Assembly (NCBI RefSeq): GCF_027853965.1
Contig: NZ_JAQGLB010000002.1
Span: forward strand, 496,001-560,000
DNA from: Saccharopolyspora indica
GTDB lineage: Bacteria; Actinomycetota; Actinomycetes; Mycobacteriales; Pseudonocardiaceae
Length of the DNA: 64,000 bases
Direction of reading: 5' to 3'
Part shown: positions 7,674-15,987 of the stretch, in pieces
Position numbering within the stretch: the stretch's first letter is position 1
How the letters are laid out: each line of letters starts with the position of its first letter
Notes under the pieces: generated by a model
What the model was told of the DNA's origin: nothing
The model's input: the letters and a program-made list of their open reading frames with translations, nothing else
Database searches by the model: none
Translations under genes and position numbers: made by a program

Positions 7674-8882
7674 ATGAGTCGCGACACCGCTCGCCGAGTT
7701 GCTTTGGCCGCCCAGGGATTCGCCGACCCGCCACCACAGGGCAACGTGACCCGGCGACACCTCCTGCGCGCGCTGTCGCGCACCAAGCTGCTGCAGCTCG
7801 ACTCCGTCAACGTCGCCGTCCGCGCCCACTACATGCCGCTGTTCAGCCGGTTGGGCGCCTACGCCCCCGAGCTGGTCGACACCGCGGCCTGGTCGCACCG
7901 GGCGCGGCAACCGCGGCTGCTGGTCGAGTACTGGGCGCACGAAGCCTCCCTCATCCCCATCGAGGACTGGGCGTTGCTGCGCTGGCGGATGCGGGAGTAC
8001 GGCGGTGCTTGGCGGCGCCGCAGCCGGGAACTCCTCGAACGCGTGCCGGAACTCGTCGACGACGTGCTGGCGGCGGTCAAGGACCTCGGCCCGGTCGGTG
8101 CGGGCACGCTGGAGCGCGAGCTCGGTGGCGGCGAGCGGCAAGGCCGCGGCCCCTGGTGGAACCGCACCGACACCAAGCAGGTGTGCGAGCTGCTGTTCGC
8201 GATGGGCGAGCTGACCACCGGCACCCGACGCGGCTTCGAACGCCTCTACGACCTGCCCGAACGAGTGCTGCCCGCGCACGTCCTCGGACACGAGCCCGAG
8301 GACGACGAGGCGGTCCGGGCACTGGTGGAGCGGTCCGCGCACGCGCTCGGCGTGGCCACCGAACCCGACCTGCGGGACTACTACCGGCTTTCCCCGTCCC
8401 AGTCCCAGCAGGCGGTGGCCCAGCTGGTCGAGGACGGCGTGCTCGAACCCGTCTCGGTGAACGGCTGGCGGCAACCCGCCTACCGGCACTCCGCAGCGCG
8501 GATTCCGCGCAAGGTGACCGGTCGGGCGCTGCTGTGCCCGTTCGACCCGCTGATCTGGGAGCGCTCGCGCGCGCAGCGGTTGTTCGACTTCCACTACCGC
8601 ATCGAGATCTACGTTCCCGAACCCAAGCGCAAGTACGGCTACTACGTCTTCCCCTTCCTCCTCAACGGTGAACTGGTGGCCCGCGTCGACCTGAAGGCGG
8701 ACCGGACCGCAGGCGTGCTGCGGGTGCCCGGTGCGTTCGCCGAACCGGGTTCCGACCTGGGCGAGGTCGTCCCGGAACTGGCGGCTGCCTTGCGCGACAT
8801 GGCGTCCTGGCTAGGTCTCGACGGCGTCGTCATCGGCGACCGGGGAGACCTCGCCAAGCCCCTCCGCGCGGTCGTCCGCTGA
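7674..8882 (+). CDS. YcaQ/AlkX-like winged-helix DNA glycosylase
   Basis: 402 residues; the ATG at 7674 gives the family's N-terminus (SRDTARRVALAAQGF). Members of this HTH_42 family excise bulky or cross-linked bases. The catalytic region is LLQLDSVNVAVRAHYMPLF; the Q-hydrophobic-D triplet (QLD, about residue 40) is the form attributed to the YcaQ-like housekeeping branch, as opposed to QxQ in antibiotic self-resistance enzymes. Other family signs are YWAHEASLIP and the C-terminal LLCPFDPLIWERSRAQRLF. An upstream in-frame GTG at 7665 is possible. It is convergent with an HxlR gene 3 bp away. Confidence 0.8.
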   Translation: MSRDTARRVALAAQGFADPPPQGNVTRRHLLRALSRTKLLQLDSVNVAVRAHYMPLFSRLGAYAPELVDTAAWSHRARQPRLLVEYWAHEASLIPIEDWALLRWRMREYGGAWRRRSRELLERVPELVDDVLAAVKDLGPVGAGTLERELGGGERQGRGPWWNRTDTKQVCELLFAMGELTTGTRRGFERLYDLPERVLPAHVLGHEPEDDEAVRALVERSAHALGVATEPDLRDYYRLSPSQSQQAVAQLVEDGVLEPVSVNGWRQPAYRHSAARIPRKVTGRALLCPFDPLIWERSRAQRLFDFHYRIEIYVPEPKRKYGYYVFPFLLNGELVARVDLKADRTAGVLRVPGAFAEPGSDLGEVVPELAAALRDMASWLGLDGVVIGDRGDLAKPLRAVVR

Positions 8883-8885
8883 CCT

Positions 8886-9263
8886 TCAGCCGGCCCGGGG
8901 ACCTTCAGCGCGTTCCTGGGCCGCGACGACGTCGTCGCCGTACCGGGCAGCCCACGCGCCGAGTGCCTCGATCGGTTCGAGCAGGCTCTCGCCGAGCTCG
9001 GTCAGGCGGTACTCGACCCGCGGCGGTGCTTCCCGGAACGAGTTCCTGGTGACCAGGCCGTTCTGCTGGAGGCGGCGCAACGTCTCGGCGAGCACCTTTG
9101 TGCGGATGCCACCTATCCGCCGCCGGAGTTCGACCGGGCGCAGCGGCCCGTTGCGCAGAGTCCAGACGACCACCGGGTTCCAGGTGTTCGCCAGCAGGTC
9201 GAACGCCAACCGCGCGCGGCAGTCGGCGATGAACCCGTCCTGCCCGGGGAACAGCTCGGTCAT
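8886..9263 (-). CDS. HxlR-family transcriptional regulator
   Basis: 125 residues from the ATG at 9263, chosen because GGAGG lies at ideal distance and the protein then starts MTELFPGQDGFIADCRARLA. The winged helix includes FDLLANTWNPVVVWTLRNGP, LRPVELRRRIGGI and RTKVLAETLRRLQQNGLVTR, as in HxlR/MarR-like repressors. A Cys at about residue 15 (DCRAR) matches the redox-sensing Cys of some family members. It diverges from the F420-reductase-like gene at 9386, a typical regulator-target pair. Confidence 0.88.
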   Translation of the reverse strand: MTELFPGQDGFIADCRARLAFDLLANTWNPVVVWTLRNGPLRPVELRRRIGGIRTKVLAETLRRLQQNGLVTRNSFREAPPRVEYRLTELGESLLEPIEALGAWAARYGDDVVAAQERAEGPRAG

Positions 9264-9385
9264 CGCTTCCTCCGTAAGTCGTCGAGCCATCCTCGCGTGC
9301 CCGAAAGCAACCGAGTGGTACCTGTTGCGCCGCTTAGGTTCGGCGGCGTCGAACAGATACACCGGATGAAAGCGAGCAACCGCAC

Positions 9386-10036
9386 ATGCGGATCGGAATC
9401 CTGGGCACTGGCAACATGGCCACCGCGCTGGGCGCGCAGTGGGCCGCTTCGGGTCATGAGCTGATGATCAGCGGTCGGCAACCCGCGAAGGCGGAGGCGC
9501 TCGCCCAGCGCATCGGAGGCTCGGCTCGTGCCGGAACATTCGCCGAGGCCGTCGAATTCGGGTCGGTCGTGCTGATCGCAGTACTGCACGGAGCGATCCG
9601 GGAGGTGTTGTCCGCAGCAGGTGCCGAGTCCGGTTCGTTCCGGGACAAGGTGGTGATCGACTGCAGCAATGCCGTAGTTCCAGGTCGGTTCGTTCTGGAT
9701 CTCCCTTCTGGTACCTCGATGGCGGAGCAGATCGCCGGACAGGCGAACGGTGCGAAGGTGGTGAAGGCCTTCAACCTCTGCCACGAGTCGATCTGGCGCT
9801 TGACGCCTCCCGCGTTCGACGGCAGGCCGTTGCTCGTTCCGCTGTGCGGTGACGACGCGGGCGCGGTCGAAACCGTGCGTTCGCTGGTCACTGACATCGG
9901 TTGTGAACCTGCCGATGGCGGTCGGCTGGAACACGCCCCGCTGCTGGAAGCGACCGCGGCGTTCGCGATCGGTTTGTGGGCCCGCGGAGCGGAAGCGCAG
10001 GCGATGCTGCCGCCTTTCGAGGCCTTCGGCGTGTGA
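9386..10036 (+). CDS. NADPH-F420 reductase-like oxidoreductase
   Basis: 216 residues; MRIGILGTGNMATALGAQWA is the GxGxxA NADPH loop of the F420_oxidored family. SGRQPAKAEALA matches the phosphate-binding region, and VVKAFNL matches the family motif near residue 130. True Fno enzymes move hydride between NADPH and F420; many actinobacterial homologues have unknown partners. Several codons have A/T in third position, unlike the neighbours, hinting at transfer. It diverges from the HxlR gene, its probable regulator. Confidence 0.75.
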   Translation: MRIGILGTGNMATALGAQWAASGHELMISGRQPAKAEALAQRIGGSARAGTFAEAVEFGSVVLIAVLHGAIREVLSAAGAESGSFRDKVVIDCSNAVVPGRFVLDLPSGTSMAEQIAGQANGAKVVKAFNLCHESIWRLTPPAFDGRPLLVPLCGDDAGAVETVRSLVTDIGCEPADGGRLEHAPLLEATAAFAIGLWARGAEAQAMLPPFEAFGV

Positions 10037-10046
10037 TCGATCCCGT

Positions 10047-10091
10047 GCGGTGCCGGTGGGGCGGGCTGCACGTCCGATTCACCGGCACCGC
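10047..10091. terminator. Bidirectional hairpin
   Basis: GCGGTGCCGGTG and CACCGGCACCGC, perfect 12-bp arms with a 21-nt loop, between the convergent ends of the 9386 gene and the DUF4097 gene. Confidence 0.6.
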
Positions 10092-10136
10092 GCGGTGACC
10101 ACCCGCGCACCGTCGCGGTCGAGCGTTGCGATTCCG

Positions 10137-11129
10137 TCAGGTCGCGGTCGTCAGCACGGCATCACCCGTTCCCGTCCGGCCGAAGACCCGCAGCTTGGGC
10201 TCCTCTTCCGGTGCTTCCTCGGACACCACCAGATCGCTGCTCGCGCTACCCGTCGAGGAGGTGAGGTCGACCTCCGCGGCGGTGCCGCGGTGGATCGAGA
10301 CCTGCAGCTCGCCGGAGCCGGTGATCAGCTCGACCTGGCCCTCGGTCGCATCCGCGACGGTCAGGTCACCGCTGCCGGACCGCGCCAGCACGTCGGCCGA
10401 CACCGTGCCGAACCAGACGTTCCCGCTGCCGGTGGCCACCGACGACGCCGCACCGAGCGAACTGATCTCGATGTCGCCGCTTCCGCTGCGAGCGTGCACC
10501 CCGCCGGTCATCGTGCCGAGCCGGAGCTGACCCGAGCCGGACCGCACGGTGGCCCGGTCGGCGGCCTGTTCGACCGACGTGGTGCCCGAACCGGACTGGA
10601 TGTTGACCCGCCCGGCGGGGCCGGCCACGCGGACCTCGCCGGAGCTGGTGTGCACCCCGACCTCCGAGTCCAGCGGAGCGCGCACCTTCACCGCCAGCGG
10701 GACGTTCCGCAGCGGCGAGGTCGCCGGGGTGCGGATGGCGAGCCGGCTGCCGGTCAGGTCGATCCGGGTCTGGCGAACCGCTTCGGCGACCGGCTCCTGC
10801 GACCCGCGGAACTCGCCGCCGGTGCGGATTCCGGCGTCGCCGAACTGCTCGGTGACCCAGCTCAGCAGGCCGGTCAGCCCGCTGCGCCAATCCGGTCCGG
10901 ATGCCGCCGGATCGTGCCGGACCTCGACGTGGGTGACGTCCGTGTCCGCCAGCTCGACGGTGACCGGGCCGAGACTGTTGCCGATGTCGATGCTGATCGG
11001 CCCGGAGGTGTCGAAGTCCTGGCTCCGCACCAGTTCCGCGAGCTTCTCCTCGGCCGCCGACCAGGTCTCGTCACCGCGCGGCTCGTCCGGGCCGGGCGCG
11101 GGGATGTCGTCGTTCGTCATCGTTCGCAC
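10137..11129 (-). CDS. DUF4097-family beta-solenoid-like protein
   Basis: 330 residues from a GTG at 11129 with GAGGGG just upstream; an ATG at 11120 is an alternative. The second half is a series of short repeats built on SGSG (VRSGSGQLRLG, ARSGSGDIEIS, ATGSGNVWFG, ARSGSGDLTVA, ITGSGELQVS), typical of DUF4097/DUF2807 right-handed beta structures. There is no signal peptide or membrane segment, so it is probably cytoplasmic. It lies 6 bp after an RHH-domain gene; together they form an operon seen in several actinobacteria. The function is unknown. Confidence 0.8.
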   Translation of the reverse strand: MRTMTNDDIPAPGPDEPRGDETWSAAEEKLAELVRSQDFDTSGPISIDIGNSLGPVTVELADTDVTHVEVRHDPAASGPDWRSGLTGLLSWVTEQFGDAGIRTGGEFRGSQEPVAEAVRQTRIDLTGSRLAIRTPATSPLRNVPLAVKVRAPLDSEVGVHTSSGEVRVAGPAGRVNIQSGSGTTSVEQAADRATVRSGSGQLRLGTMTGGVHARSGSGDIEISSLGAASSVATGSGNVWFGTVSADVLARSGSGDLTVADATEGQVELITGSGELQVSIHRGTAAEVDLTSSTGSASSDLVVSEEAPEEEPKLRVFGRTGTGDAVLTTAT

Positions 11130-11135
11130 CGCCCC

Positions 11136-11708
11136 TCAGCCCTCTACCCAGCCGCGGATGCGCGAGCCGGGCTCGCCGCGCCAGTGACCGCGCGGACCGC
11201 CGCCGGGCGGACCCCACTGCCGACCGCCGCGCCCGCGCCGCGGGTGGTCCCACGGCCCGCGCGGTCGTCCGGTGTGCAGCGCGCCTTGCACCGCCTGGGC
11301 GACCCAGGTGTTCAAGGACACGCCCTGGGTCGCGGCGGCCTGCTCGGCCTGCGACTTGATCTCTTCGAGCAGCCGCAGCGTGATGCGGCTGATGTCACCG
11401 CTCTCACCGCTCGGCGGTGGCGGCGGTGGTGGTTCCTCCGTTTCGTCGTCGGCGGACGGTGCCTGGGTGGAGCCGCTGACCACCACCCGGACATCGCGTC
11501 CGTCCAGCCGGATGTCGACGACCGGGCCGTCCAGCTGGGTCGTCACCTCCGCCGCCAGGTCGGAGAGGGCGTTCATGATGGCCAGCCGTGCGGCGGGCTC
11601 GATCGCGGCGGACAGCACCGCCGCGGTCTGCCGGGTCTGGTCGTCCCCGGCGGAAGCGGCGGAGCCGAGGTCCGAGCGAAGCTGGTCGATGTAGGGGTTC
11701 AGATCCAT
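11136..11708 (-). CDS. Ribbon-helix-helix (HicB/Arc-like) DNA-binding protein
   Basis: 190 residues starting MDLNPYIDQLRSDLGSAASA. A Pro-run linker (EEPPPPPPPSG) is followed by a C-terminal RHH motif, SRITLRLLEEIKSQAEQAAA then GVSLNTWVAQAVQGAL, close to the HicB/Arc pattern. The tail is Arg/Gly/Pro-rich (GRPRGPWDHPRRGRG) and may add nonspecific DNA binding. It is cotranscribed with the DUF4097 gene. The 60 bp before its start carry several TGACRCCA-like copies, so autoregulation is likely. No HicA toxin is adjacent. Confidence 0.75.
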   Translation of the reverse strand: MDLNPYIDQLRSDLGSAASAGDDQTRQTAAVLSAAIEPAARLAIMNALSDLAAEVTTQLDGPVVDIRLDGRDVRVVVSGSTQAPSADDETEEPPPPPPPSGESGDISRITLRLLEEIKSQAEQAAATQGVSLNTWVAQAVQGALHTGRPRGPWDHPRRGRGGRQWGPPGGGPRGHWRGEPGSRIRGWVEG

Positions 11709-11770
11709 GACGCCATGGTGACATCGTTCGTGGCGTCATGCAATGACTCGATGGTGTCATCCGGTGTCAC
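11707..11770 (-). promoter_or_regulatory. Clustered TGACRCCA motifs, likely RHH operator
   Basis: Read on either strand, the stretch contains ATGACGCCA (11707), TGGTGACA (11716), TGGCGTCAT (11731), TGGTGTCAT (11752) and GGTGTCAC (11763). The first and third form an inverted repeat. RHH proteins usually bind such short repeated sites, and the cluster covers the RHH gene's start and promoter. Confidence 0.5.
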
Positions 11771-11862
11771 GAGATCTCGGCGACTAGGCTCGGCCCGGCA
11801 CCGGGAGTCGTCGTGCGGCGGTCGTCGACCGCCGAGCGGAGCAAGGAAGGGGTCCGCCCGCA

Positions 11863-12615
11863 GTGACCGAGATCGTGCGGCCGAAGGTCCAGCTCATCGG
11901 CAAGACCGAGTTCTTCCCGCCGGAGGACGTGGCCTGGTCGACCGACGCCGACGGCGGGCAGGCGCTGGCCGAGTTCGCCGGCCGGGCCTGCTACCAGTCC
12001 TGGGGCAAGCCGAACCCGGCCACCGCCACCAACGCCGGCTACCTGCGGCACATCCTGGAGGTCGGCCACCTGTCGGTGCTGGAGCACGGCTCGGTGTCGT
12101 TCTACCTCTCCGGCCTGTCCCGCTCGCTGACCCACGAGCTGATCCGCCACCGCCACTTCTCCTACTCGCAGCTCTCGCAGCGCTACGTGCCGGAGCGCGA
12201 CGCCGCGGTGGTCGAGCCCGACGTCATCGCCGACGACCCGGAGCTGCACGAGAAGTTCGTCCGGGCGACCGAGGCGAGCGTGGCCGCCTACACCGAGCTG
12301 CTGGCCGCGCTGGAGGAGAAGTTCGCCGACGAGCCGAAGGCGACGCTGCGCCGCAAGCAGGCCCGGCAGGCCGCCCGCGCGGTGCTGCCGAACGCCGTCG
12401 AGACGCGCATCGTGGTCACCGGCAACTACCGCGCCTGGCGGCACTTCATCGCGATGCGCGCCTCCGAGCACGCCGACGTCGAGATCCGCGCGCTGGCCGT
12501 CGAGTGCCTGCGGCAGCTGCAGAAGGCTGCGCCGAACGTGTTCAGCGACTTCGAGATCACCCCGCTGCGGGACGGCACCGAGGTCGCCTCCAGTCCGCTC
12601 GTGTCCGAGGGCTGA
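11863..12615 (+). CDS. thyX: Flavin-dependent thymidylate synthase
   Basis: 250 residues from a GTG at 11863 (AAGGAAGGGG upstream). ThyX makes dTMP from dUMP with methylene-tetrahydrofolate and FADH2/NADPH. The signature RHRxxSxxxxSxR is present as [14 protein letters not shown] (about residues 97-110), and EHGSVSFYL and [20 protein letters not shown] match the FAD/dUMP-binding regions. Length is normal for the family. In Mycobacterium thyX neighbours dapA; here a kinase gene and a TIGR03085 gene lie between. Confidence 0.95.
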   Translation: MTEIVRPKVQLIGKTEFFPPEDVAWSTDADGGQALAEFAGRACYQSWGKPNPATATNAGYLRHILEVGHLSVLEHGSVSFYLSGLSRSLTHELIRHRHFSYSQLSQRYVPERDAAVVEPDVIADDPELHEKFVRATEASVAAYTELLAALEEKFADEPKATLRRKQARQAARAVLPNAVETRIVVTGNYRAWRHFIAMRASEHADVEIRALAVECLRQLQKAAPNVFSDFEITPLRDGTEVASSPLVSEG

Positions 12616-12781
12616 GCTCGGCGGGAACCGCTGTTCCGGGCGCGTGGACGTGGTGAGCCGGGTCTCGGGTTCACGGGGAACCTTTTGCGCATCAGCGCAG
12701 TCCAAGTGGGCGCGTCGTTCATCTGATTGGATGAGCGCCGAGGTGCAGGTCGTTGCGCTTCGTGGTCGCACGTGAGTACGG

Positions 12782-14236
12782 GTGGAGGACAACGCCGTGG
12801 TGGAGCAGGTCGGGTCGGGTGCGCAGACCAGGCTGATCGGCGGTCGGTACCAGGTCATCCAGGAGCTCGGCCGCGGCGGCATGGGCATCGTCTGGCGGGC
12901 CTGGGACCAGGTGATCGGCCGCGAGGTCGCGATCAAGGAGCTGCACCTGCCCGACGGGGTGCCCCCGGCCGAGCGGCAGGTCTACGAGGAGCGCGTGCTC
13001 CGCGAGGCGCGCACGGCGGGCCGGCTCAACGACCCCGCGGTGGTGACCGTGCACGACGTGCTCGCCGAGGCGGGCGCCACCTACATCGTGATGGAGCTGG
13101 TGCAGGCGGTCACGCTCAACCAGCACGTCGCCCAGCACGGACCGCTGCGCCCGGAGCAAGCCGCCGACCTGGCCCGGCAGGTGGTCTCCGCGCTGGAGAG
13201 CGCGCACGCGGCGGGCATCGTGCACCGCGACGTCAAGCCCAGCAACATCATGGTCGCCGACGGCCGCGTCAAGCTCGCCGACTTCGGCATCGCCCAGACC
13301 CTCGACGACCCGCGGCTGACCACCAGCGGTGCGATCATCGGCTCGCCGTCGTTCATGGCGCCGGAGCGGCTGCAGGGCGCGGACGCGAGCCCGGCCAGCG
13401 ACCTGTGGTCCCTGGGCGCGACGCTGTTCTTCGCCGTCGAGGGCTGGATGCCCTTCGAGCGCCAGACCACGGCGGCCACCCTGAACGCGGTGCTGAACGA
13501 GCCGCCGCAGCTCTCCCGCCAGCACGGCGTCGTCGGCTCGTTGATCACCGGCCTGCTGATCAACGATCCGCGCGCGCGGTTCACCGGCGCCCAGGTCCGC
13601 GCGCTGCTGGACAGCGTGCCCGTCAGCGGTGCGCCCGAGACCACGAGACCGGGAACCCGCATCGCGTCGATGCCGCAGCCGAAGGGCCGGCTGCGGCCGT
13701 GGCTGATCGCCAGCGGCATCACCGCGCTGGTGCTGTTCGTGGTCGGTCTGCTGGTGGGGCGGTTCGCGCTGGTCGGCAACAGCGACCCGATCGCGATGGA
13801 ACCGACGCTGACCTTCGGCACGGGCGGGGACGTCGAGGTCATCAGCCTCGACGACGAGAAGTGCGGCACGGGCAGGATCGCTGCCGGGGTCCAGCTCACC
13901 GAGGGCGTGTCGTGCTCGGATCCGCACGACTTCGAGCTGGTCACGAAGTCCGCCCCGTTCAGCAGCAGCGACGACGAGCTGTCCTACCCGGGCGCGGAAG
14001 CGCTGGCCCGCTACGGCGAGGGCTACTGCTCGATCTACTTCGACTCCGACAAGATCCTCACCCCGGGCAAGCAGAACGCGCTGCGCTTCGTCGCGCTGAT
14101 CCCGTCCGAGCAGACCTGGAAGGACCTGGCGAACAGCTCGTCCAGCAGCAGCGGTCCGAGCTCGGCCGACCAGACCGTCTACTGCGCGGTGTACAGCGCC
14201 AACGGCGACAAGCTGCACGACTCCGTCACCAGATGA
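12782..14236 (+). CDS. Membrane Ser/Thr protein kinase (PknB-type) with Cys-containing external domain
   Basis: 484 residues from a GTG at 12782; another GTG lies a few codons in. Kinase domain about residues 20-280: glycine loop LGRGGMGIVWRA, VAIKEL lysine, HRDVKPSNIM catalytic loop near 148, DFG near 166, then GSPSFMAPERL. A single membrane segment follows at about 303-330 (LRPWLIASGITALVLFVVGL). The outer domain, about 150 residues, has four Cys (EKCGTG, VSCSDPHDFELV, GYCSIYF, VYCAVYS), and its CSDPHDFE resembles septum-formation/DUF4190-linked domains. It probably senses an extracytoplasmic signal. No obvious partner gene is adjacent. Confidence 0.9.
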   Translation: MEDNAVVEQVGSGAQTRLIGGRYQVIQELGRGGMGIVWRAWDQVIGREVAIKELHLPDGVPPAERQVYEERVLREARTAGRLNDPAVVTVHDVLAEAGATYIVMELVQAVTLNQHVAQHGPLRPEQAADLARQVVSALESAHAAGIVHRDVKPSNIMVADGRVKLADFGIAQTLDDPRLTTSGAIIGSPSFMAPERLQGADASPASDLWSLGATLFFAVEGWMPFERQTTAATLNAVLNEPPQLSRQHGVVGSLITGLLINDPRARFTGAQVRALLDSVPVSGAPETTRPGTRIASMPQPKGRLRPWLIASGITALVLFVVGLLVGRFALVGNSDPIAMEPTLTFGTGGDVEVISLDDEKCGTGRIAAGVQLTEGVSCSDPHDFELVTKSAPFSSSDDELSYPGAEALARYGEGYCSIYFDSDKILTPGKQNALRFVALIPSEQTWKDLANSSSSSSGPSSADQTVYCAVYSANGDKLHDSVTR

Positions 14237-14260
14237 TCGAAACCCGGTGGCGGCACGCAC

Positions 14261-14266
14261 TAAGGT
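14261..14266 (+). promoter_or_regulatory. -10 hexamer for leaderless TIGR03085 gene
   Basis: TAAGGT followed by 6 nt and then the ATG at 14273. No SD-like sequence is available, so a leaderless transcript is likely. Confidence 0.5.
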
Positions 14267-14272
14267 GGGCGC

Positions 14273-14899
14273 ATGGGTGTGGCCAGCGATGAACGTCAGC
14301 AGTTGTGCGACCTCCTCGAACAGCTCGGCCCGGACGCGCCGACGCTGTGCGAGGGGTGGACGACGCGGGATCTCGCCGTGCACCTGGTGGTGCGCGAGCG
14401 CCGCCCGGACGCGCTGGCCGGAAAGCTGCTGAAGTCGCTGTCCGAGCGCAGCGGGCGGATCGAGGACGAGCTGCGCGCCCTGCCGTGGTCCGAGCTGGTC
14501 GACCGGGTGCGGCAGGGGCCGCCGAAGTGGAACCCGATGGGCCTGGCGGGCGTGGACGAGGCCGTCAACGCCGCCGAGTTCTACGTGCACCACGAGGACG
14601 TCCGGCGCGCCCAGCCGGACTGGCAGCCGCGGCCGTCGGACCCGGTGCGCGAGGACGCGCTGTGGAAGTCCCTGAGCCGGGTGGCGCGCGTGTTCTACGG
14701 GCGCAGCCCGGTCGGTGTGGTGCTGCGCCGCCCGGACGGCACCGAGATCGCGGCCAAGAGCGGCCCGCGCACGGTCCGCATCAGCGGCGAGCCCGGCGAG
14801 CTGCTCCTGCACGCGTTCAGCCGACGTGCCGCGAAGGTCACGTTCGACGGCAACGAGGCGGACGTGCTCGCAGTCGAGGATCTGCGCCGTTCGTTCTGA
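14273..14899 (+). CDS. TIGR03085-type metal-binding protein (DinB/mycothiol-isomerase superfamily)
   Basis: 208 residues. LCEGWTTRDLAVHLVVRERR is the signature N-terminal helix pair of the mycothiol maleylpyruvate isomerase N-domain, with the metal-binding His in VHLVV; YVHHEDVRRAQPDWQPR supplies further His residues. TIGR03085 proteins are actinobacterial and their reactions are mostly unknown; mycothiol-dependent chemistry is inferred from relatives. Likely transcribed from its own leaderless promoter. Confidence 0.85.
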   Translation: MGVASDERQQLCDLLEQLGPDAPTLCEGWTTRDLAVHLVVRERRPDALAGKLLKSLSERSGRIEDELRALPWSELVDRVRQGPPKWNPMGLAGVDEAVNAAEFYVHHEDVRRAQPDWQPRPSDPVREDALWKSLSRVARVFYGRSPVGVVLRRPDGTEIAAKSGPRTVRISGEPGELLLHAFSRRAAKVTFDGNEADVLAVEDLRRSF

Positions 14900-15034
14900 T
14901 CCGAACGCCGGAAACTCCGCAGCGGCAGGCCCGCTCAACCGGAAGATGCACGGTTGGGAACGGCTGCGGGACTCGGGGTTTCCGGAATGTTCGGTGACCC
15001 CGGTCCGGGCGCTCTGAGCAGGGAAGTCACCAGG

Positions 15035-15040
15035 TAGCGT
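15035..15040 (+). promoter_or_regulatory. -10 hexamer upstream of dapA
   Basis: TAGCGT, 7 nt before the dapA ATG at 15048. CAGGG in the spacer could act weakly as SD, so leaderless status is probable, not certain. Confidence 0.4.
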
Positions 15041-15047
15041 CAGGGCC

Positions 15048-15980
15048 ATGACCGCCTGCCCCACTGCGATTCCGGGCCGCCCGTTCGGCCGCGTCCTGAC
15101 CGCGATGGTCACGCCGTTCGACGAGGACGGGAAGCTCGATCTCAAACTCGCCCAGGAACTGGCGACGTACCTGGTGGACAGCGTCGGCAACGACGGGTTG
15201 GTCGTCAACGGCACCACCGGCGAGAGCCCCACGACCAGCGACCACGAGAAGGAGCAGCTGCTGCGCGCCGTGGTCGAGGCGGTCGGGGACCGCGCGACCG
15301 TCGTGGCCGGTGCCGGCACCAACAACACCGAGCACTCCACCGAGCTCGCCCGCGCTGCGGAGCGCGCCGGTGCGCACGGTCTGCTGGTGGTCACGCCCTA
15401 CTACTCGCGGCCGCCGCAGGAGGGTCTGTTCCAGCACTTCTGGACGGTCGCCGACGCCACCGAGCTGCCCGTGATGCTCTACGACATCCCGCCGCGCTCG
15501 GTCGTGCCGATCCAGGTCGACACCCTCAAGCGGCTCGCCGAGCACCCGCGGATCAAGGCGGTCAAGGACTCCAAGCACGACCTGCTGGCGGGCAGCGAGG
15601 TCCTGGCCTCCACCGACCTCGCGTACTACTCCGGCGAGGACCCGCTGAACCTGCCGTGGCTGTCGGTCGGCGCGGTCGGCTTCGTCAGCGTGATCGGGCA
15701 CGTCGTGGGCGACCGGCTGCGCGCGATGCTGGACGCCTACGAGGCCGGTGACATCAACGGCGCCAGGGAGATCCACAACGGACTGCTGCCGGTGTACCGG
15801 TCGATGAACTTCGTCGGCGGCGTCATCTTCTCGAAGACGGCGCTGCGGCTGTGCGGCTACGAGACGGGGCAGCCGCGGTTGCCGCTTCCGGCCGCTACCG
15901 AGGAGCAGGTGCGGTTGATCACCAGTGACCTGTGGGATGCTGGCCTGGTATTGGTCAATCCGGACGCCGCACAGAGGTGA
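15048..15980 (+). CDS. dapA: 4-hydroxy-tetrahydrodipicolinate synthase
   Basis: 310 residues. DapA condenses pyruvate with aspartate semialdehyde, the first lysine/DAP-branch step. Visible signatures are GRVLTAMVTPFDEDG, VVNGTTGESPT (substrate loop), LLVVTPYYSRPPQEG with the relay Tyr, MLYDIPPRSV, and AVKDSKHD with the Schiff-base Lys near 172. RNase J starts 7 bp after the stop, the same pairing as in Mycobacterium. Confidence 0.95.
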   Translation: MTACPTAIPGRPFGRVLTAMVTPFDEDGKLDLKLAQELATYLVDSVGNDGLVVNGTTGESPTTSDHEKEQLLRAVVEAVGDRATVVAGAGTNNTEHSTELARAAERAGAHGLLVVTPYYSRPPQEGLFQHFWTVADATELPVMLYDIPPRSVVPIQVDTLKRLAEHPRIKAVKDSKHDLLAGSEVLASTDLAYYSGEDPLNLPWLSVGAVGFVSVIGHVVGDRLRAMLDAYEAGDINGAREIHNGLLPVYRSMNFVGGVIFSKTALRLCGYETGQPRLPLPAATEEQVRLITSDLWDAGLVLVNPDAAQR

Positions 15981-15987
15981 ACCAGCG

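Noticed and set aside
11136..11708. HicAB toxin-antitoxin
   Set aside because: Only the RHH half is present; the downstream gene is DUF4097, not HicA.
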